Source: Prorocentrum cordatum
Taxonomy: Eukaryota; Sar; Dinophyceae; Prorocentrales; Prorocentraceae
DNA length: 64,000 nucleotides
Assembly: GCA_963575745.1 (NCBI GenBank)
Contig: CAUYUJ010001700.1
Coordinates: forward strand, 26,001 to 90,000
Reading direction: 5' to 3'
Numbering within the stretch: the first letter of the stretch is position 1; each line of letters starts with the position of its first letter. Below, in pieces: positions 57,582 through 64,000 of this stretch. Below the pieces are notes generated by a model. That model made no database searches, was not told the origin of the DNA, and worked only from the letters and a program-made list of their open reading frames with translations. The position numbers and the translations under genes are program-made.

Positions 57582-59755
57582 AGGCCAGGCTCGCTAAGGC
57601 GGGCAGAGCTGCGCGGCGCCTAGTGCGGCAGGCTAAGGTACTTACTCGGTCTACGTCCTTGAAGGTATTCTCTGCTGGCCCCCTGGTGGGGGCCTCATAC
57701 GGTACCGAAGTCACGGGCATAATCGATCATGACCTTAGCTTGCTGCGCCGTCGCCTTTTTAGTGTTGTGCGCCCGCACAGTCGGCTGAGGTCCCTCACGG
57801 TCCTCGCCCTGCTGGACAATGACCCGACATGGCGATCGACCACCGCTCCCATTCTTAGATGGAGTAAGGAGATCTGGCTCATACAGACAGGCGCGTTCAG
57901 CTGGGCTATCCCTCTGCCCACGTTGAAGTCTGCCTGGGCCGCCATCTTTTCTGACCCCAGCTGCAGCTGGAGGAAGGTTGCGGGACCGATCACTGCCATG
58001 AGGAGGTCTCTGGTCAGATTAGGGTGGAGTATGCCTAACTTCATGACCCTGGTCGGCAATTCCGGGAAATCTATCCCCCTCGGGATCTTCTCGCCCGCTC
58101 TCGTTGGGTCCCTGGTCCGTGCGGGTTTTCTGCGAGTTTTGGAAAGAGATGCTGCTGCCAGGAGGGGCATCTCTTACCGTCTTTGTTATGACGTTGCCAA
58201 GGAGGCTATCGCTCCCCGTAGTAAGCGCTTCACGGCCCTTCAGAAGGCTAGGATTAGAGCCTTCTCTACGGAGGCCATTTTGACTCGGGCTCGAGCCAGG
58301 GCCCTCGGGTACGACATTGATCCGTGTTGTGTCCACTGCGGGGCCAACGACACCATCTTCCATCGGCTTTGGGAATGCCCTCTCCCCGAGGCTGCTTCAG
58401 CTCGGCTTGAGGCTACTGACAGTGAGGTGCTTGAGGCCGCTCTGTCTGCTAAGGCGTCTGGAGATGATGACGAGCTGTTGGTCTTTATATATGGTGCTTT
58501 TCGGCACCCCGCCGACTCCTTCCCTCGGACTGTTGATGAGCAAGGTGATGGTCCGACCCTGGTCTGGCACAAGATGCCCGATTTTGACCCTGGAGGTGCC
58601 CCCGTCAGCAACAGAGCGTGGGGCTCCTTATTTGTTGATGGCTCGTGCTCCCGTCACGCTGTCAAGGAGCTCTCTCGTGCTGGCTCCTCAGCCTGCATGG
58701 TCGACGAGTCGGGAGATCTTGTGGCTGAGCTGAGGGCCCCTGTTTGGGGCCCCTACCCTCAGACCCCCCAGAGTGCTGAATTCAGTGCGTTCACCTGGGC
58801 CAATGTTCTGGCGACCCATCCTGCTGAATGCCATGTGTATTCTGATTGCAGTAATGTGGTCCAGACTGCGGGTCTCGCTAAGCAGATTCAGCTCTCGCCA
58901 AAGCGCATGTATGCTGGGGCTTTTCTTCAGGTGCACGGTCAGGTCTCGGGGATAGCTGCCTGCTCCAAGGTGGCCGCCCACCTCGACGTGGACGCTCCAG
59001 GGATTTCTGCCGAGGAGCGTTGGCGTCTTCTCGGCAACTACCATGCGGATGTAGGGGCTAAGTTTGCGGTCCGCCTCCATCCTACGGATGACTCTCTTCT
59101 GCAGGAGGCCGACCACCTTGTGGCCTTAGCGAGGGCCACCTTGAAGGTTGCGGTGCATGTGCCCCCCGCATGGCCTCCTGTGGACCTTGATGGGGCCAGC
59201 AGACTCCCCGTGGTGCAAAACCCGAGGAAAGAGGTGCGTGGGCACGACTGGAGGTCGTGGGGCGGAGTCTGGAGGTGCGCTCACTGTTTGAGGGGGAAGC
59301 GTTCCCATTCGAAGCCAGCTCCAGGTTCCTGCTCTAGGTCCTCTCTTGTCCACGCTGACTCTCAGGACGCGCTAGGCCATCGGACTGTGGCCTTTCCGTG
59401 TTCTGATAACTCTGTTCTCTTTATTTGTCTTAGATGTAAATGTCTCACGTGTGGTGGGCACATTCGTGGACTCAGCAAACAGTGTATTTCGGTCCCTTCG
59501 CGTGCGTGCAAGCAGGGTTGGGATTATGTGTGCAAAGGCCTCCACCCTAGGTATCAGTTGCGTATTGCTGGCGTCACGGTGGACACCGAAGGCCTGATTC
59601 AGTGTTTCAACTCTGAAGCCGCACTTGCCGCCCTTGCTGAAGGTACTTCCGAGGTGCCTGCGCATGAGGAGCGGCAGGAACCCCAACAGTCGCGACAACT
59701 CACCCCTTCTTTCCTGGCGAGACGCCGCCAGGATGAGTCGGATAGTTCTGATTGA
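57371..59755 (+). CDS. LINE C ORF2, thumb, zinc knuckle, RNase H and C-terminus
   Basis: The frame opens just after the C8 slip (MALDSVVQEVFGCSFALEET). The thumb/connection is followed by the zinc knuckle CVHCGANDTIFHRLWEC. RNase H follows: LFVDGSCSRHAV (Asp), SAEFSAFTWA (Glu), VYSDCSNVV (Asp) and GNYHADVGAKFA (Asp), all acidic positions present. A C-terminal Cys cluster (WRCAHCLRG, FICLRCKCLTCGG) and an acidic end (DESDSSD, stop at 59753-59755) close the protein. The same C-terminal design in LINE B shows that this end is conserved in the family. Confidence 0.85.
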   Translation: MALDSVVQEVFGCSFALEETAIVSSSKCVGSQVLSRISHLCQRCTGSAVNLGVDYSAGRAVRVAGRSAKMKARLAKAGRAARRLVRQAKVLTRSTSLKVFSAGPLVGASYGTEVTGIIDHDLSLLRRRLFSVVRPHSRLRSLTVLALLDNDPTWRSTTAPILRWSKEIWLIQTGAFSWAIPLPTLKSAWAAIFSDPSCSWRKVAGPITAMRRSLVRLGWSMPNFMTLVGNSGKSIPLGIFSPALVGSLVRAGFLRVLERDAAARRGISYRLCYDVAKEAIAPRSKRFTALQKARIRAFSTEAILTRARARALGYDIDPCCVHCGANDTIFHRLWECPLPEAASARLEATDSEVLEAALSAKASGDDDELLVFIYGAFRHPADSFPRTVDEQGDGPTLVWHKMPDFDPGGAPVSNRAWGSLFVDGSCSRHAVKELSRAGSSACMVDESGDLVAELRAPVWGPYPQTPQSAEFSAFTWANVLATHPAECHVYSDCSNVVQTAGLAKQIQLSPKRMYAGAFLQVHGQVSGIAACSKVAAHLDVDAPGISAEERWRLLGNYHADVGAKFAVRLHPTDDSLLQEADHLVALARATLKVAVHVPPAWPPVDLDGASRLPVVQNPRKEVRGHDWRSWGGVWRCAHCLRGKRSHSKPAPGSCSRSSLVHADSQDALGHRTVAFPCSDNSVLFICLRCKCLTCGGHIRGLSKQCISVPSRACKQGWDYVCKGLHPRYQLRIAGVTVDTEGLIQCFNSEAALAALAEGTSEVPAHEERQEPQQSRQLTPSFLARRRQDESDSSD

Positions 59756-59789
59756 GTTGCTGTGGCACAGGGCGGCCTATCTTTCTTTC

Positions 59790-60110
59790 ATTGCACGGCC
59801 CAATGCGACTGACCCTTTTGGCAGGCATCCGTGCTTAACCCCACATCTGGGGCGAGACTGAGGTCGTCCTGGCGCTCTCTGCACCAGGGGCTTCGGACCT
59901 CGTCGTCCTTGTGTGGGTGGTCGAGTTCTCCCAGTGGCGAGGGTTCGCCGTCTTGTGTTTTCTTGCGCGGCCCGATGCGGCTGGCCCTTTTGGCAGGCAT
60001 CCGTGCATTACCCCACATCTGGGGCGTGACCGTATGTCGTCCTGGCGCTGGCTGCACCAGGGACTGCGGGCTCGCCGTCCTTGTGTGGGTGGTCGAATCT
60101 TCTCCTTTGC
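59790..60110. repeat. 172-bp tandem repeat in the LINE C 3' region
   Basis: Two units, anchored at GCAGGCATCCGTGC (59821 and 59993), share CACATCTGGGGCG, GTCCTGGCGCT, CTGCACCAGG and GTCCTTGTGTGGGTGG. From 60111 to 60732 I see no gene; this is probably the rest of the 3' UTR. Confidence 0.85.
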
Positions 60111-60732
60111 TTGTTTTTGTGCTGTTCGTTGTGCGTGCGCCCGTCGTGCACGCGTGTCAGGCTCCCCATTCTTGGGGGAAGGTGCATGCACACTTTGGGT
60201 GCGCTCTGCGGTTCCGAGCACGGGGGTATTTTATCCCGATTGTGGCTCGTCCGATGTTGCTGCGGCCTGGGGCTTTGGTTCCTGGCCCCAACATCCTTTT
60301 GTTAGGCGTTGGGCGTGCGTCTTCGTGTGTGCGTTCGTTGCACGCCCCTCCGCCTTGCCCCCCACCGCTTATTGCCACTGGCGTGTGGGTGGGGCTCTGT
60401 CTTGCTCGCTGCCCCTCTTGTTCTGCCGAGGACAGTCGGCACGAGAGAGCTTTCCAGCTGCTATGCTCTGCAGTTGGATGTTTTGCGCTGTCAGCTCTGT
60501 GCCCTCCGTGGCACAGCGCGCCTGCCCCCTCTCATAGAGATGTTGTGGCAGGTGTGCGACGAGCTTGGGCACTTGGACGCAGAGGTCTTCGTCCTCTCGT
60601 CGTGCCATTTTTTGCGCGGTGACCCTGGTGTTTACCTTGGTCAAGGTGCCAGCATCCCCCTCCGCTGCTGGCTCGTTTCCTTGGTCAGTCCAAGGTTTTG
60701 GAGGCGCGGCGTTGATGTAAACAAAAAACCAC

Positions 60733-60744
60733 AACGGTCAAGCA
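60733..60744. repeat. LINE C target-site duplication, right
   Basis: AACGGTCAAGCA, identical to 52942-52953. Confidence 0.85.
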
Positions 60745-60746
60745 TC

Positions 60747-61547
60747 ATACCGGCGCCGCCGCCGCCGCCGAAACGACGTTGCACGGCGAAGGGCGCGCCG
60801 CCCGCACCGGCGCCGCCGGCGCGGGACGGCGCAAAGTGCGCCCTCAAGCGCGACTTCATACGTCAGGCCCAAGGCAGGACATACGAATTTGAAAAGAAGA
60901 TCACGTTGGCGACAGACGTCTCAGACGCGGTGCGCTGGATCAGTGAGCGCACGCCCGGCGCGGTCCGGCGAGCGCGCGAAGAAGCCGTTTGGCGCATTGA
61001 AACTCGGGCCCGCCAGCTCGAGCAGAGTGGCGCCATCGAGGCGTGGCACCGCGGCGCAGACGAAGGCGTTCGCGGGGTCGCCTGGTATGTCAACGGGCCG
61101 CTGCTTGCAGAGTTGGCGGCCAGCATTGGACGCATTGATCGCGAATGCGTGGAGTTCTTTCGTCAGGCGTGCCCACGTGCTGCCGTCGTTTGCCATCGCG
61201 CGCCCGTCGCGCGCGAGGGGGCGCCCCTGCTGGGTGAATTACCGGTGTCGGGCATTGGCGCGCCTGCTACATTTCCGCAAGAGAAGTCCACCGAGGTTCT
61301 TGTAAAGGGCGCCCAGGCGGCAAACAAGCGTCTGCTCGCGCGTTTACGCTCCGACCCCAACGCGCAAGAGTCGTGGGACCTCACGGATAAAGATTTCCGA
61401 TTATGGAGGATGCGAGCGCCCGAGGGTCTGTCAGACCTCGACTTGGGCAGTATCATTCTGGTGCCCCGGCTCGGGGTAGTACAGGGTGTCAGGAGCGACG
61501 GCGCCCGCAAGGCGCGCGCGCGCGCGCCCGCGCGAAGCGTTGTTTAA
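60747..61547 (+). CDS. DIRS-like pol, N-terminal region
   Basis: Right after the LINE C insertion the frame reads PPPPPKRRCTAKG, FIRQAQGRTYEFEKKITLAT, DVSDAVRWISERTPGAVRRA, VLVKGAQAANKRLLARLRSD and DLTDKDFRLWRMRAPEGLSD, and ends LGVVQGVRSDGARKARARAP before a stop at 61545-61547. The last block (VPRLGVVQGVRSDG..KARA) precedes the reverse transcriptase in DIRS-type elements that I recall from dinoflagellates. The N-terminal start is lost or lies upstream of the insertion: the frame entering from the left has a stop at 52941-52943. Confidence 0.6.
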   Translation: MPAPPPPPKRRCTAKGAPPAPAPPARDGAKCALKRDFIRQAQGRTYEFEKKITLATDVSDAVRWISERTPGAVRRAREEAVWRIETRARQLEQSGAIEAWHRGADEGVRGVAWYVNGPLLAELAASIGRIDRECVEFFRQACPRAAVVCHRAPVAREGAPLLGELPVSGIGAPATFPQEKSTEVLVKGAQAANKRLLARLRSDPNAQESWDLTDKDFRLWRMRAPEGLSDLDLGSIILVPRLGVVQGVRSDGARKARARAPARSVV

Positions 61548-61550
61548 AGT

Positions 61551-63237
61551 TTGTCGTGCGCGCGCACTTCGCGGCAGGTTCGCGCGGTGGGCGATTGCTC
61601 CATTGCCGGCATCAACACCGCAACGCGTCCGCGTGAGCGTATGCGGCACGAGACAATTGATCGCCTATACCTGCTTTGCCGACTATTTACTGAAACGGTG
61701 GCCGCTGCGTCGCCACGGCGCAAGGGCCACGCGCGCTCGGGTTGCAGGCATCCGCTGTGCCGCGCTTGTTTAAGCTCGACATCGACGCCGCCTTCCGGAG
61801 GCTTCCGCTGCGACCTGAGCATCGGGCTTTGATTAGGGTCATATTCAGTTACAAGGATGAGGTCACGGCGCATGCTCACTGCGCGTGCCCATTCGGGGCA
61901 GGCGCGTCGTCCGCTCTCGGCGCACACCGCGTCGCACTTGTCCCCCGCGCAGTTGCAAGCGTTCATAACTGGGAACGCGTTGGCGCCCTCATATGCGCGA
62001 TTCTACGCCGTGTACTCCACGCGGCGATCCTTCGTTACGTGGACGATATGTTCGGCGCCGAAAGGTGGGCCGAGGCGCGGGGTGTCACGCGAGCCGGCCG
62101 ATCGGTCGCCGTCACGCGCCGCGCGGCAGGTCGAACACCTGCTGGATTGCATCGCGCGCATCGTAAGATGCTTATTGGGCCGGTCCGCGCTGGCAGACGA
62201 GAAGATTTCCTGTGCTGTCCCGCTCGGTATCCTGGGACTTCGCGTCGACCTCTCATCGGAGGGGTTGTCGTGCGTTCCGCTGCCCGACAAGATCGCTAAG
62301 TGGACAGCACGTATCACGTTGGCACTCGACTCGGGCATCTTACGCGCAGGCGTGGACCCAGTTTGCGGCCCGCCACGCAGCGTCGTGGCGCGCGCGGCCA
62401 GTTGACGCGAGCAAACTCGCGGGCGCACTAGCCTGGGCATCCAGTAACATGTTCAACCGCGCGGGGCGCGCCATGCTCAGGTGTGTTTTTCTGTGCCGTG
62501 CGCCGGCAGCGCACCCATTTGCCACGCCCACGTTGCGGCAGGCCGCTCTACGCCCAGGCACATCGCGGCTCTCCCGACATGCCGCAAGCGCTACGGCTAG
62601 TGCTGCGGTGGTGGTTGATCGTGCTGGGCGGCGAGCTGGCACAGTCACGAAGGTGGTGCGACGAAGCGGCGGGCCCCGTGGCCCATCTGTTCTGCGACGT
62701 AGCCAGCCGCCCGCCCATGGCGGCCGCCGTACTGTTCGTTGACAACAAATGCTACTGGACGTGCATGCCACCTGCCGCCCGGCACGGCTGCGCAGGTCAG
62801 CGCCAGTTTTGGTCGCGACGCGCGCGCACGCGTGCGCCAGGATCTTGAAGGCGTTCCAGCCCAGGGAAGATATTCAAACCATGGGCATGGAAATGCTGAG
62901 CAGTGCCCTGGGCTTGTGCTCGTTTGAACACCTGCTCCGCCGTCGGCGCGTCGTAATCTGGTCTGACAACACAGGCGCGCAGGCCGCCGCCGGCAGCGGC
63001 GCCGCGCGCGCGTTCGATCACGCTTGTCTCGCACACGGCCTCTGGGTCAAGATTGCGCAATTGCGGTGTCTAGCACGTGTGGAGCGGGTGCCGACAGACG
63101 AAAATATCGCAGATGATCCGTCCAGGGGTGAGTTCGGGCTGCTGCGGCAGCTCGGTGCAGTGCGAATTGATCCGCACCTGGACGAGGCGTTCTGCACGCC
63201 AGCGTCATGGACGTCGATGCTCATCCCGACAAGGTGA
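61551..63237 (+). pseudogene. DIRS-like reverse transcriptase and RNase H, frame-broken
   Basis: Fragments in order are RHETIDRLYLLCRLFTETVA, then FKLDIDAAFRRLPLRPEHRA (motif A), CPFGAGASSALGAHRVA (motif B-like), AILRYVDDMFGAERWAE (motif C, YVDD), VPLGILGLRVDLSS (motif E-like), then LFVDNKCYWTCMP, MEMLSSALGLCSFEHLL and VVIWSDNTGAQAAAGSGAAR (RNase H Asp block), ending ENIADDPSRGEFGLLRQLG and a stop at 63235-63237. Four or more frame changes are needed. The catalytic acids survive, so decay seems mainly by indels. The YVDD and RNase H architecture fits DIRS rather than LINE elements. Confidence 0.65.
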
Positions 63238-64000
63238 GCCAGCGCTCGCAGCACGGCTACGCTGCGAGGCAGCCGAAACTCGGCGCCAGCTATCGGGTAT
63301 CTCGCGGCGCGCGCCACGGTTGACGCGCGCCACTCAGCAGGGGCTCACACCGCAAGGTCCACGCGACCTAGCCTGTATCATTATGCCGCTCAGCTGAGCA
63401 ATGTTCTGCCCAGAGCGTCACGTGCTGATATCGACGCGGTTTGCTCTTGCCTGCGGTTTAACGGGATGACGCGCTGGCAGCACCTCGAGGGCGCGCTGTT
63501 CGATGACTTTCTGGGTCGTGAACGCCTTTCTGTCACCGCAGCGACAGCAGTGCGAGAGCTGCTGGCACGCCCGCAAGGTGGCGTGCATCGCGGGCGCGCG
63601 GGTCGTGCGCGCGCGCCGCGCGTATTCTTAAGGACGATGGGCGAACGCCAGGCCCAACGGTGGCGAGGCGGCGCGGGCGCGCCCGTCGAGTCAAGGCTCT
63701 GCGAGCTCGGCTTCTTCATCGTCCTCTTCCTCGAGTGTGCGGTTATGGGCACCCCGCGTGGTCCGTCGCAGACCGCTTTTCTCCGCGCGTTGCACGCGCG
63801 CGACGTCTTCGCGCGCGGCCGCGCGCGCAGGGCACCCCAGGGCCAGCGCCGCCACCGGGGCCTCCACCCGCGATGCTTGCGGCCCGTCGGCGGCGCAGCC
63901 GCAGCTCGGCAGCGGACCCAGTGGCAGCGGTACGCCGTGCGCTACGTACGGCAACGGAAGGTTTCGAGCGTCAGATGGGCGATCCGCGTTGCGAGATCGC
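63238..64000 (+). CDS. Unidentified open frame running off the window
   Basis: The frame that follows the previous stop stays open to the last base. It contains YHYAAQLSNVLPRASRADID, AVCSCLRFNGMTRWQHLEGA, LFDDFLGRERLSVTAAT and RLCELGFFIVLFLECAVMGT. The first ATG is at 63466. In a DIRS-type element the next gene after RNase H would encode the tyrosine recombinase or a methylase, but no such catalytic motif is visible, and the Arg-rich end may be shadow. It could also be a separate gene. Confidence 0.3.

Larger units (their letters stand above)
52954..60732 (+). mobile_element. LINE C, near-intact non-LTR retrotransposon
   Basis: The 7779-bp element lies between 12-bp target-site duplications (52942-52953 and 60733-60744) inside the DIRS-like element. 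Its first bases, GCCGTTCTGGCTCAGG, resemble DinoSL from its seventh nucleotide (with the preceding A, 14 of 17 match). ORF1, endonuclease, reverse transcriptase (YIDD), zinc knuckle, RNase H and Cys cluster are complete. Only two single-base frame slips break ORF2 (near 56030 and at the C8 run at 57331-57340). The 3' region has a 172-bp tandem repeat and ends with a short A run (ACAAAAAACCAC). It is the same family as LINE B. Confidence 0.88.
49859..64000 (+). mobile_element. DIRS-like retroelement, decayed, split by LINE C
   Basis: Gag-like frames (51061-52507) come before a reverse transcriptase of the LDIDAAFRRLPLRPEHR / RYVDDMFG type and an RNase H. These are features of DIRS-type retroelements, which integrate by tyrosine recombinase; no recombinase was recognised before the window ends. 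LINE C occupies 52954-60732 inside it. Many frameshifts are present. The limits are uncertain on both sides: the left edge is the first plausible frame, and the right edge is the end of the window. Confidence 0.6.

Noticed and set aside
60111-60730. Extra gene after LINE C
   Set aside because: Open frames here are Cys/Arg/Leu-rich without motifs and lie inside the region bounded by the LINE C target duplications; 3' UTR is the simpler reading.
1-64000. tRNA, rRNA, 5S, U-snRNA or functional SL RNA gene
   Set aside because: No cloverleaf or conserved rRNA segment was seen. The exact DinoSL copy at 7982 lacks the downstream GT donor of an SL RNA gene and is followed by a second SL copy instead, so it is a relic.

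Overview
The window is nuclear DNA of a dinoflagellate. The decisive evidence is an exact copy of the 22-nt dinoflagellate spliced leader (DinoSL) at 7982-8003, followed at once by a second, truncated copy. Degraded DinoSL relics lie just upstream of at least five other reading frames. High GC, gene-poor sequence, very long simple repeats and retroelements of dinoflagellate type agree with this. The genus cannot be read from the sequence. No bacterial operon, CRISPR array, rRNA or tRNA was found.

Layout. 1-6 kb: CTC repeats, then LINE A (endonuclease, reverse transcriptase, C2H2-type zinc fingers, C-terminal domain; frame-broken). 6-8 kb: a fold-back repeat and GGA tracts. 8-14.3 kb: LINE B, which begins with the double DinoSL and carries ORF1, endonuclease, a reverse transcriptase whose catalytic motif A is deleted, and RNase H. 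14.3-16.6 kb: poly-G, tandem repeats and a duplicated GAC-repeat cassette. 16.9-44.15 kb: remains of one large plus-strand gene with an N-terminal TIR-like/FVSH domain split by about 2.9 kb, then an array of near-identical armadillo-like (ARM) repeats of about 126 bp. This array is cut by two large insertions with terminal inverted repeats: TIR element 1 (23657-31628) and TIR element 2 (32267-41028). Each is flanked by a short target duplication, and removing it restores the ARM phase exactly. The last ARM block also carries three identical introner-like insertions with a 204-bp step, and ends in a stop codon at 44149-44151.

TIR element 1 is less GC-rich and holds four minus-strand genes in a row, each with a DinoSL relic 7-64 nt before its start codon. 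TIR element 2 holds a minus-strand gene with a DDE-transposase-like core, interrupted by a 180-bp GT-AG intron that is itself bounded by inverted repeats.

44.2-49.8 kb: short-repeat clusters, a degraded gag-like retroelement gene preceded by a DinoSL relic, and minisatellites built on a CTTGGGGCC motif. 49.8-64 kb: a decayed DIRS-like retroelement (gag-like frames, then reverse transcriptase with YVDD and RNase H) into which LINE C (52954-60732) has inserted, leaving a 12-bp target-site duplication. LINE C is the best preserved element: all endonuclease, reverse-transcriptase and RNase H motifs are present, and its ORF2 is broken only by two apparent single-base slips. Its first bases look like a truncated DinoSL.

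Taken together, the window shows mobile DNA colonising and remodelling a repeat-rich gene, with repeated evidence that trans-spliced mRNAs were copied back into the genome. All reading was by eye; similarity statements rest on recognised motifs, not on database searches.
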